From Eudorina sp. 2006-703-Eu-15 (Eukaryota > Chlorophyta > Chlorophyceae > Chlamydomonadales > Volvocaceae), in assembly GCA_003117195.1 (NCBI GenBank), contig BDSI01000019.1, forward strand, positions 186,001 to 250,000: DNA of 64,000 nucleotides. The letters run 5' to 3'. Shown here piece by piece: positions 24,377 through 35,015 of the stretch; the stretch's first letter is position 1, and each line of letters begins with the position of its first letter. The position numbers and the translations under genes were made by a program. The notes beneath the pieces are model-generated. The model did no database searches. It was not told the DNA's origin and was given only the letters and a program-made list of their open reading frames with translations.

Positions 24377-27300
24377 ATGGCTTCTGGAGGACCGGCTGGT
24401 AAGAGCCCACCTCTCGTTGTAACAATGAAGGCACTTCACATCTGCGCAGTTTGAAAGATTTGTTGTCAATGGTCATTCAAACAAACCACGGTTCCTGTCC
24501 CCCTGACGACAGGGGAGGACATTACAATGCGTGAAGGTCAAGCCGGTTTCGACGACAAGGTATGCATTTGCTTCAAAGTGCAATGTGACTCTTGCGCAAT
24601 TTCCCTTTCAATCGCCGTCGTGTTCGCGATATGACAGGATACATATGCATAACGCTCTCTATTTTCCTCATGTATCTTTGATTATAGGCAATAGGCAATG
24701 AGCTGTCGCTGGCGCTGCGGAAGGTGTTGCAGGCCAAACTCCCTCAGGATACACTCGGCGCTGTCGAGGCGGCCCTAGTCAGGGCTGGCTTCACCACCTT
24801 GGATGATATTTGGAGCATGTATGGGAGTACGTCGGGTTTATGTGTCGAGGGGGGATACTGGGAACGCGCGTATGAGGCACAGGAGGGAAGAAGGCAGTTG
24901 TGGTAAGGTCTCCTCTTTGCCGCATACATGGGGCCGACGTGGCCGCAGGAATGGAGCTTCATGGAAGGAGGAGGCAGCGTACGAATAGCCTGGGCCACCT
25001 TTTCGCATGCTATTGCACTTTTCGGAAGTTTGGTAATGTGTTATTAAGCATGGCCCCTTCTGTATCGTGCGCCCAGGATGATCCTCCCTCCCATCCCTGT
25101 CGTAGGCGAGCACACCGGCTATCGCCGTGAGGCCGCCAAGAATCTCGTCGACGACACTGCGGAGGAAACGGCCCAGGGCAAAACGCCAGTCCTGCGTTTG
25201 GGTGACGCAGGGAAGCTGCTGCAGGCTGCGCATGACCATAGCGCCACGAAGGCGTCCTGGGCGGACAAGGAGGCATCGGGTAAGGGTGATGGGTCAAGTT
25301 GCAGCTAGGTCAGGGAGTCGGGGCTGCAGAGATTTTGGGGCTTCAAGCGCCTGCAGCGTGCGTGCTGTGTACGGGTTCGTGATAAGGGCTTGGGTCTGTC
25401 AGCAGCGTCTGCAATGCATGAGTTGGAAAGATTGTTGCTGCCTCTGCCGCGTGTAAGCGCTCCTCGCACCCAACCCCCCACCACATGAGTATGACGCATG
25501 CGCAGCGGCATTCAGCTTCTAATGTGCCTGTGCCGCCCGGCCGCTCCCATGTCGTGCATGTCATGCAGCCCTGGGAGCTGGCTTGGGCGGTAGCAGCACG
25601 GCAGGAGCTGGTGGGTTTGTGTTGTGATGGCGCAGGATCTGCCCACCGGCAGCTTAGCCTTAGCGAACACACCAGCTGTAGGGGCCCGCAACAGTCCAGT
25701 TCGTATGTGACTGAGCTCGCGCGAAGTGCGCGGGAAAGTTAGCTGGCGACTGCAGGGATCAACCTCGACCACTTTGGGCACAGCTGTGCGTGTTTCAATG
25801 GCGACTGATTGCCTGACCGACCAATGAGAATCCTCAAAGCGTGTTTGAATTATTGTTTGCCCACGGTACCTTCAAGCGGCACCTTGTCGCTGCCGTCTCA
25901 CTGGCATCCGTTCTGCTGTCCTGCCCCTGCAGGCTCGCTCCCTGCAGCTGGTGGTGAGCATGCTCACGATGCTGTAGAGTGGGGATCGGCACGCGCTTTG
26001 TTGTGCAGGGGCAGAGGAGTCATTATCGTGCAGCACGACATAGGCCGAGCGTGAACCATTGTCGCGGCAGCAGTGCAACACCAAAGCTCACGTTGTTATT
26101 GTCGCTGGCCTTACTGCAGGCGCAACGAGCTCCATGGAAGGTGCGGAGGCCTTTGCAAGGGTTGTTGGCCTGTGGCGTGGGAGGGCCTGAGTGCATTCAG
26201 TCGGGTGGGTAGTTGCTGGGGCTGCGGGGTGCGGCGGGGCGCGCTGGTTGCTCCAGCTCGTGTGGGGTGCTGGGAGCTGTTCATGCAACCAGGGTCGACT
26301 GGTCGGTACTGGCGTTGAGGGGCCGCTGAGGCCCGTGTCCGCCGGTCTCGCGTGTTGCAGCGATGCTCGAAGCCATCCAGCGCGACCTCCAGGCCACCAA
26401 GCAGGCGAGCGAGCGTGCTCTCGAGGCCGCTGAGTCCAACAAGCGCGACCTTCAGGCCATCAAGCAGGCGAGCGAGCTTGCTCTCGAGGCTGCTGAGGAT
26501 AACAGGAAGACGTTCCAGCTTGCTCTCGAGACAGTCAAGTTCGTCGCGGGTGTGAAGTTGGTGGGGCTGGAGAAAGCCTTCAAGGCGCCAAGTTCCGGGA
26601 AGATGTCGCGTGGCTCCAACTGCACCTTCAGAAATACCCTCACCCAGTTCTATGACAACAAACCAATCGATGGAAAGGTAGATGCCACACCTAAATGACC
26701 CATAGCTGCTGCAGTCTGCCTGCGTTGTGACTGCCAGACCCCCACTCCTTACCCGCGGTAATCCGTATTCGTTAGGTCAATTGCGCAGATGAGGTGCATG
26801 GTGCTGGACATGGCGCTTCCGATGAAGTTCATTGTGGCCGGCCACCTGTATGCCATGCGATGCAAGGTGGGTGTGGGCGGGATGCACCGCTGCGTCAGTT
26901 GGGCACGGTGGCCGCGACTGCCCTGGCAAGCAGCAAAAGGCTTCCGCTTGATTTTCACACCCTACCTGTCGTGGCTTGTGCGGATTGGTGCTATGGTTTA
27001 CGAATCTGGGGTGCAGCAATGTATCCGTAACAAGGTGGACCCGTATCACGACCGGGTGGTCCAATGGGCCCAGATAGCTCCTGGGCGCCTCATCTTGTCC
27101 TTGGTAAAAGCATCAGACCCGCCGAATCACTCTTTGGAGAAAGGTGTATTTCCCATTAGACGACCCCCCCGTGCAGTGGGTTTTTAAGGCTAAGGCCTGA
27201 GGGCGGCGGCGCTTTACACGACCTGCACGAGCGATCTTGTTTCATGAGGGTGGCGTACCCGTGTCTTGGTTTGCAATTTGTGCAGATGTACGCTGACATC

Positions 27301-27972
27301 ACCATGGGCAAGGACTTCAACATCAACTCAGCCAAGAACGGCATCCTCTGGAACAGCGCCGTTGAGTACGAGTACGAAGAGCAGCGCGTTTGCTTCTCAT
27401 ACAGCGGCTCTGGGAACGAGTACTACTTCCACGTGGTGGACAGGTCGCTGATGGAGGTGAAGCTGTCGTCAGTGGGGCAGCACAAGTGAGTTGTGCTTCC
27501 AGGATCCAGCTCATAATCATATGTGGTAGGGGCGCTCACGGGAATCTTCATTGTGCAGGGGCGATTCGGCCTTTGTGCAGGCGCTGGGCGACATCACCTT
27601 CGGGCAGCTACACAACCGACTCGTCAAGTTTAACAACAAGGACGACCAGGGGCCATTTAAGCGCACTCTGGCCCTGCATGTAAGCGTCGACTGCGTGCAG
27701 TCCTCCATGTGTCATGCAGCCGTTCCTCGGCCTGTGGCAACATATGAATGCTCCATGATGTTCCTCTTATGCAGGCCAAGCTCGCTCTCAAGCACTGCAA
27801 AGGCAAGTACCCGAGCGACTTCGACCCCAAAAAGTATATATCTTCGACGACAAGTCGGAGCACGAGGGGCGGATGGAGTACGTTGAGTCTTGGTTGCACA
27901 AGCTCGACAACGCGAGCCTGGCGGAGGGGCCAGAGACAGAGCCGTCTATGGATTCGGTGGGCGATCAGGTGA
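24377..27972 (+). CDS. HNH-nuclease-like protein, apparently frameshifted near the end
   Basis: Nine exons: 24377-24398, 24513-24559, 24688-24830, 25077-25279, 26361-26677, 26789-26866, 27286-27485, 27559-27679 and 27775-27972. Phases close, giving 442 residues; the exon 3 donor is the weakest join. Residues about 140-190 are two tandem coiled-coil repeats (RDLQATKQASERALEAAE). The following part resembles the HNH-type domain of protist nuclease-like and Crinkler-associated proteins: CMVLDMALPMKFIVAGHLY, then NSAKNGILWNSAVEYEYEEQ with a hydrophobic strand. The His usually found after the NGILL-like strand is replaced by Glu/Tyr, so nuclease activity is doubtful. In the last exon an A run at 27829-27833 shifts the frame. 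The +2 frame beyond it (IFDDKSEHEGRMEYVESWLH) looks like the true continuation, to a stop at 27999-28001. Family assignment is tentative. Confidence 0.6.
27028..27132 (+). repeat. Dispersed repeat R1, copy 2
   Basis: Matches 749-801 over ACAAGGTGGACCCGTATC...GGGCCCAGA.AGCTC, and again at the right end (AGACCCGCCGAATCAC versus AGACCCGCCTAATCAC). It lies in intron 6 of the HNH-like gene. Confidence 0.65.
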
Positions 27973-28001
27973 AGGTGGTGGCGGTGGCGGAGGGGCCGTG
28001 A

Positions 28002-28515
28002 GGCGGAGGAGGGGGGCGCAGGGGGGAGGGAGATGATGCGACACCAGAGAAGACAGGGCGGCGAAGTTCCTTGCAGGGTCGCTTGCGGGCTGCCTCGCAC
28101 CTATGTATGATCAGCTGTATGCAGATCAATGTCGATCAACTCGGCTTGACATTCGCAGACATTCGCCAAACCGGTATATACTGGCAACCCCCTACACAAT
28201 TCGCTTTACCCCGCTCCATCCAACCCCCACCCATGACCGCCACCTCTCCCTGCATCTATGACCCTTGCATGCTACCGCTCTGAACCTAGGTGCCCGCCTG
28301 ACCCATGTCCTGACAGACCAACACCGCCTTCCACCGCCGGCCAGGTCCGCATTCCCCGGCACGCCCAGGAAGCCTTCATTGCAATATGTTGCTGACCCAC
28401 ACCGCAGCAAGATGTGGATCCCCACCACCACCCACTCCCCTCTGGCAGCGCAGGTTGAATATATCTACCAACTTCCTATATCCCCTGTTCTCCTCCCCCC
28501 ACGCCTGCCGCGCAC
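28002..28515. other. No gene recognised; contains an E1 copy
   Basis: Downstream of the HNH-like gene. At 28441-28480 there is an inverted E1 element (CTGGCAGCGCAG, TTGAATATATCTACCAAC, TTCCTATA). No continuation of the neighbouring carrier exon was found. Confidence 0.5.
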
Positions 28516-28749
28516 CTGCAGCCGCCGCCGCACCACATCCAGGGGGAAGGTCAGCGAGGTGGTGCACAGCCCGGAGAGGCAGGCGCACACAGCGCTGGGC
28601 AGCGGCGACGGGGACACCGGCGCTCCCGAGCAGGCGGCCGCCGCGCCGGATGACCCCATCAGGGGCCCCGCGGCGCCCTCGGCCCTCCCGTGGCAGCCAC
28701 ACGACGGCCCCGCCCAGTCCTTCCGGCAGTGCCGCCGCCGCCCCTGCTC
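28516..28749 (-). pseudogene. Orphan exon of a mitochondrial carrier family protein
   Basis: A phase-0 exon-like block (acceptor CTCCCCAG, donor GTGCGC) whose last part reads SAVCACLSGLCTTSLTFPLD followed by VVRRRLQ. This is the P-x-D-x-x-RRR-LQ signature at the end of the first helix of a mitochondrial carrier repeat (solute carrier family 25; six-helix inner-membrane transporters). The first 40 residues do not look conserved. No second or third helix and no other carrier repeats were found on either side, so I read it as a gene fragment. A very diverged or spread-out gene extending to about 31 kb is the alternative. Confidence 0.4.
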
Positions 28750-31365
28750 CTGGGGAGGTTGCAGAAGCTGTTGCGCCAGCTCCTCCATGTATGGCAGACA
28801 GCTTGGCTGCAGGATGATTGCAGAATTATGCTGCCAGTGCAGTTTCTGGTGTCGCCGCAGTGCCCCATAGCCAACGTGTGCCCTGTTTGAGGAGGCGCAA
28901 ATTGTTGGCCCGGGTACCTGTGCAGGGAGGACAGGGGGTCGCAGGCAGCGCGGTGGCGCAGCCACAGGGCCGCCGTGGGTGGCGAAGCGGGTTGCGTGCG
29001 GTGTTTGAGCGTGACCGCCTATGATGCTACATAGGATTGTGCTTACGCGAATGGGTGTGTTCTCAGGCAGGCAGAAACAGGGAGTGCGTGTGTGTGTGTG
29101 TGTGTGTGTTTAGCGAGGAAACCCGCCGGCGTGTGTGTCTGTAGTGCTGGTAAACACAGACAGACAGACGCCGAGTGCGGCGGCGAGTGGGACCCTCCCA
29201 TGCCACGGGGAGCACGGGAGGGAGGGAGGGGCGGAGGGCTCCAGACGGCGAACCCTTGGTGCTTGCTGTGTCTGACGCCGTGTTCGTTGTGTCTGACGGA
29301 GGATGCCGAGGTTCTTGAAGCTGCGCGGAGGCGAAGAAGAGGCGGCAGCTACGTGGCGATGACGTGCTCTCTTGAGCGGACCGGAACCCTCGTGACTGGC
29401 ATCTCGCGAAGCCAGGCATTGCCACTGCTGGCTGTCTATCAAGTATTATCGTACTCGGGGTGCTGGCAGCGCAGGCGGTAGGGGGGGGCCCGGGGCCCAC
29501 GCGGCGGGTCAGTGGTCCGGGGGAGGGTGGGGCGACGGGCGGGTCATGGGGCGGGGGAGGGGGTGAACGGGACCTCGGGATACGGATCTGGATCCAAGGT
29601 GGGTGGGTGGGGAGCTGGTTCGGAGTGCCCCTTACAGGCGAGACGGGGTCTGGCCCGGGGTGGGTGGGGAGTTGGAAGGGGACGCTGATGTACTGTTTCA
29701 CATGAGGGGGGGAGGGGGGAGCGTGGCTTGTAACATCCTAATAATAATAATGTGTTAGGTACGGACGTAATGTAAGCGTTACATGTGTGCTTAAGGAGGA
29801 GCCAACGTATGTTCCAGCGTGTGTGTGTATGTGTGTCGACCGGTGGTGGCGTAGGGTACTATGGACAGCGGAAGCCCAGGGGGAGGGGAGAGGAGTGGAC
29901 GATGCGGCCCCCCGGCCGACCAGGCGTGGAGTCAACCAGGCGTGGAGCTCGTGAATAGCTGAAGCGAGCACCACGGGGAGGGAGGGCCACATATCACACA
30001 TGGTGTACACATGCTCAGGCAGGGGCAGTTGTGTGGCGTACGGGAGGATCACCAAGACCCAAATGTGGGTTTCCGTTAAGTGGTGTATGGTGTCTGAGGG
30101 TCAACGAGGGAACGGCATATGTCCTTTTCGGTAGTTGCTTGGATGATGACGGTCCTCTGGAGGACGAACGGGTCGAGATGTTGTAGTGCCGTACTCGGGA
30201 GTGCATGGGGGGCATGCGCGAGGGCCACATCACTTGTAGGAATGAAGGCGAACACCAACACGGCCCTCTGGTCCCATGGCGGGATTGGAAAGGGGAATCG
30301 ATAGATGGAGGCGCCGCGCCACCTGTGTCACTGCCCCGCCTCTGCACCCATCATTCGAAATACAAACGATGACATCCAGACCCGACCCTGCAGTGACGTC
30401 ACTTCCGTCAAAGTGTTCACTCTGTCATGACAGCATCCTGCGGGCCATTCTCGCGTGCATCGAAGACTCAGCCCTTTCGCTATGCAGATTTGGAAGCGAT
30501 CTGCGCGCTTGGCTGGCGGCCCCTGACATCTCCGTTCGCTTAGTGCGGGGAGGCGGTGTAACTGGCCCGAACTGGCGCGAACCGAGATATGAATATATAA
30601 ACAACAAAGACCCGCTCCGATACCAATCAGAAAACACATGTAACCGCCGACACGCATGGCAGGGGCATGTACGGCGAAGTGGACCAAACATGGCCCTGGC
30701 CCATTCCGACCCCCCTTTGTCAATAACGAGACAACAAAACCGCAACAGAGCAACAAACCAATAACCGCCGATGTTGGGATCCCGCCCCTCTCCCTCCCCC
30801 CACCCGCCGCAATAATAGAGCCCCAGGCGGCACCCCTGGTGCATAGACCGCCCGGCCAGTCGTCCCTAGGGCAAGCGGGCCCCTCCTATCCCCCCCCCAG
30901 GACAAAAGGGCCCCTCCAGCGCTCCAGGCTGTGAGGGGCTCCTCCCCGCGTAGGGCAGGAATGAGGGACGGACAGGACACGGATAGGACACTGCGCGAGG
31001 TGTCGGGCCCGGCCAGCAGGCAACCCCGTCCCCCGCACTTCACCCTCCCAGCGCCCTCCCGCCGACCTCTCTCCCACCTCCCCCTTACCCACCCTACCCG
31101 GCAAGTGGCATTTGTACGGCACGGACCGACCCGGCCATCCTCAATGACCCACCCACACATCCATGCAACCGGCAACCGCTGCCGCCGCCGCCGCCCCCTC
31201 CACGCCACATCCGCCCCGCCGCCGATATCGACTTCCCGTTGCGGCACGCCACGTGGCGGGCTGTCCGTTGTGTCCATTATGTCCAGTAGGTTAATGGGTA
31301 GGTAGGAAGGTAGGTAGGTAGGTAGCCTCAGGCGACGGCGGCGGCGGAGGCGGCGGGCCCCGCCC
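28750..31365. other. No gene recognised
   Basis: Contains a (GT)n run at 29085-29109, TGTAAGCGTTACA near 29771 (also at the edge of R1 copy 1), and an E3-like stretch at 30717-30775 (TTGTCAATAACGAGACAAC). A frame on the plus strand from ATG 30369 encodes CSLCHDSILRAILACIEDSA but has no recognisable family, so it is not called. GGTA simple repeat lies at 31298-31325. Confidence 0.4.
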
Positions 31366-34300
31366 TCACTCCAGGTCCGCCAGCCCCGCCGCCGCCGCCG
31401 CCGCGCTGAGCAGCTCGTCCTGTCCGAAGTAGCCGCCCGCCACCGCCAGCAGTACGTTGAGCCGCGGCAGTACGGGGTCGTCCGGGCGCTCCGGGGTGGC
31501 CCGCCAGGCGGAACACCGCCGTACCTGCCGGGACGACGACCGCACGTACGTACGTATTTACGAGATGCTGCTGATGAAGATGGCGATACGCAATTGCGGG
31601 TGATCAAGGTGCTATCTCGGTGTGTGGTACGGCATCAGGAATAAAATCCCCGTCCAGGTTTGTATGATCTGAACATGCGAGCGGTGAGAATGGTCGTACA
31701 GCGTTCGACTCTCAGGTGGGTGGGTGGGTGGACAGGTGCCCCCCCCCCCCCGCACACAGCACACGTGGGGGATGCACACGGGGCGGCGCCACCGCAGGCA
31801 CCGCGCGTTCGCCCCACGGGTCGGTGCCGCCGTACGCACCCGCTTAAGACTCCTCCTCCTCCCCCTCCCCCCCTACCCACCCCATTCCAAAGCCCATACC
31901 CGGCCCCATCCATCCATCCATCCATCCCACCACCCTCCCCCCCTCCCCCCCTCGCCCCTCCCCCCCTCGCCCCCTTCCCCCCTCGCCCCCTCCCCCCCTC
32001 CCATTTGCGCAGGTGAGTACTACGTTCTCGATAATTTGTGCTGTCTGGGGTGTGGTCCGTCTTAGTGCTGTCGCGCGTTGGTTGGTCCGGGATGGGTCCG
32101 ACGGCGACGCGGTCGCCCGCGGTAACGGTGAGCGCATAATTCAGGTATGTATGGTAAGTAACTTGGGTCGCGTATTGCGTCCTGTGCTACGCATCGGTTC
32201 CCCAATCCTTACCCCCCTCCATTCCACCACCGCACCTCCTGCTCCGTGTCAACCTCCTCCCGGCGCCAATCCTCCTCCCCTCCTCCCGACTGTACCCGCC
32301 TCCTGCGTCTCTCCCCGGATCCTTGCCCTTCGAGCATACCGGTAATGCCATCACTCCTTCTCTGACCCCCGCCCCGCCCCCTCCTCCCCAGCCCCCTTCC
32401 TTCTCTGAGCCCCGCCCCGCCCTCTCCTCCCCAGCCCCCTTCCTTCTCCGACCCCCGCCCCGCCCCCTCCTCCCCAGCCCCTTCCCGAACCCCCTGCTGA
32501 CTCGCCAGGTCCCGCATGTCGGCTCTCCCGCCCCTTCCAGTCAATAAAGACACAGCGAAACCGAAAAAAGGCGCCAAACCGATAACCGCCGATGTGGGGA
32601 TGGACGATGTTGCGTTGGCCCCTCCGCCTTTTTGTCAATTAGACAGCGAGATTGCGAAACAATGACCGATTGCGTAGTAGTTGTCGGGTTGGCAGACTCC
32701 CCCCCTCACCCCGCGCCTGCCCCCTCCCCGCCCCCTTCCCGGACCCTCCCCCCTCCCAGACTCCTACCCCCCCCTCCGGCCCCCTGTGTCAGCTGACCTC
32801 CTCCCCGCTCACCAGGTCCCGCATGGCGGCCGCCACGTCAGGAGGTACGGGGCGCACCAGTACGGCAGTCAGGGCGAAGAGCCATTGGGACCGGATGTAC
32901 GACAGACATGGCTGGTCGCCCAACTGCTCCACGTGTCGCTGGATGAGGCAGCCCACGGACACCTGCGGGCGAGCGTGTGTCGTACGTGTGTATGTCGTAT
33001 GTGCGTATCATACGTGCATGTTGGACGTGCGTGTCGTACGGCAGCGAGAACCTCAGGAGCCCCCTACAGACGTGACTTGCGTGAGAGCGACTTTTAGAAT
33101 CATAGTTCCTGATTGAAAGAGACAGAATATATATTCCTGTTGTGGAGACAGAAAAAACAATGTCATGCATGGAAGGGCGCCGCCCCCAACCGCCAACAGC
33201 CACCCGACCAGAATCCGAATCCCACCCGACCAGAATCCGAATCCCACCCGCCCGTACGAGGTGATACTGCCCCTCCCTCACTTCGGTTTGGTACCCGGGC
33301 GACGAGTTCAGTGCCCCCCTCCCCGGAACGTGTCGGGCTCTGCCAATGGGGCCGGGCCATCCTCGCCGGAGGCCGTACCCGGGGGGGCGGAGGGGACCCT
33401 CGCCCTCCTGCAGCTAACGCTGCCCTCCCGGGAGGGACACCCCAACGCCAACACCCTGAAAGCCGGAACTTGTAACCGCCACGCACGACGACAAGTGTCG
33501 TACCTGATCCAACGCCAGCACGGTACGGACCACGGGTCCGCACAGCCGGTCGGTCTCCCCCAACTGAGAGGGCTTCCGCTTCAACGCCCAAACCTCAATC
33601 CGCGCCCTATCCCCGTGCCCATCCCTATCACCCCTCCCACTCCACCCCACCCCACCCCACCCCACCCCACCCCAGCACCTGCAGGAAGGCGCTCAGCCAC
33701 TTGTGGGACCGACTGGCCCAGTCGGGACAGGCGCTGATGACGGGCGGCGGCACCTGCGCCGCGAACGCGGTGCCGCCGCCGCCGCCGCCGCGGCGCCGGC
33801 GGCCGCCAGTGCCGCCGCCGCCCCCCTCCTCCCCATCCGCACCACCACCACCATCACCATGCGGCCGCTTCTCACTGCCTGGGGCACAGCTCGCCCCCCC
33901 TGCCCACCGTCGCCGCCTTCGCCCGACAGACCCGCGTCGCCGCTGCTGTGGGCCTGCTGCTGCTGCTGCTGCTCCTCCAGGCGCCTCTGCTGGCGCTGCT
34001 CCTCCCGCGCCAGTCGGGCGGGGTCGATCTCCTTGCGGGTGACGCGGGGGCAGCGGGAGGCCTCGTAGCGGACCCACTGGAGGTACTCCTCTGCGGTCTG
34101 GGGGGGACCTGAGGGGAGGGGGAGGGGTTGGGCGGGGTGGGTCAGGGCGGGGCAGGGCGGTAGGTGGGGTGAGGTGTCAGGAAGGGTGAGGGGACAGGAA
34201 GGGTGAGGGGCACAGGTGGGGTGCAGTATGGTGGTGCGAGTGCGAGGAGGGGGAAGGGTGGGAGGATGCGACACATCGTTCAAGAAGATGAGGGAGGAGC

Positions 34301-34663
34301 GTGTTGGGTGGGTGCGGTAGAAACGGCGCAGCGAGCCAAGGCTGTGTGGCAGCAGCTGCAACCCTGGTGGTATGAGCAGCAGTCGCAAACCCTCTAGTGA
34401 CCGTCCCCCCACCGGCGCCGGATTTGCGGGACGCGGCGATGCACCCCCAGCAGACTGGAGGCGTGGGTCCCACCTGCGTCGAAGTCGGGAGGACCGTCAG
34501 GCACGGGGAGCGCCTGGGAAATGCCGAAATGCGTCAAGTTGTACTCCTCGTCGTCCGAAGACGCCATCTGCTCGTCCTCTGCCAGTTCTTCTTCCGCCCC
34601 GTCCTCCTCGAGCCCTTCATTTCCGTCATCGTGAGGGTCTTCTTCCGGCCCTAGACCGGCCAT
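31366..34663 (-). pseudogene. GEMIN2: GEMIN2 copy B, frameshifted
   Basis: All five exons are recognisable: 34663-34474, 34108-33679, 33563-33504, 32962-32813 and 31524-31366. Exons 1, 3, 4 and 5 have exactly the lengths of copy A (190, 60, 150 and 159 bp) and keep their splice sites. Exon 2 is 430 bp versus 464 bp. The 34-bp difference is 33 bp of in-frame repeat change plus one missing base in a C run at about 33894-33900. After that base the copy A frame (GGASC.PGSEKRP) is read only in another phase, so the C-terminal Gemin2 domain is out of frame. The loss is recent or very local, since downstream exons keep their reading frame. A sequencing error in the homopolymer is the main alternative. 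Confidence 0.75.
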
Positions 34664-35015
34664 ACGGTCAAACGCCGGTCCCACCGACACGGAATCTATC
34701 GTGACACTCGGATTTGCGATATTCACGCCAACACGCAAGCTTTTCACCACAGGGATGTGGGCAATAATGGGCTTTGCTGGGTCGTTGAGCAAATAATGCA
34801 ACAACGACAGAAAGATGTTTGGCAATCCGCAGCACGTTCTATTGCTTGACTAAAAGTGAAGAGATTCATGCTTCCGGAGCTGTGGGTTGGGGCTATTCGA
34901 TTTGCCGTACGTTGCAAACTGCCCTCGATGATCGCCCTTACTTTCATTAGGGAATTCTTCGGTACAAAGGTTGCGTATGTGCTTGTCTGAGTTGTTTCGA
35001 AAGCCAAATTGGGGG
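34664..35015. promoter_or_regulatory. Copy B of the GEMIN2/RPR2 intergenic region
   Basis: 352 bp aligned with 12228-12574 but with many substitutions. The TTTTTATAAAGCC segment of copy A is TTTCGAAAGCC here, removing the TATA-like motif. Confidence 0.6.

Noticed and set aside
30276..30764. 162-codon plus-strand frame with CSLCHDSILRAIL
   Set aside because: No splice partners or family match, and it runs into an E3-like repeat. Kept only as a note.
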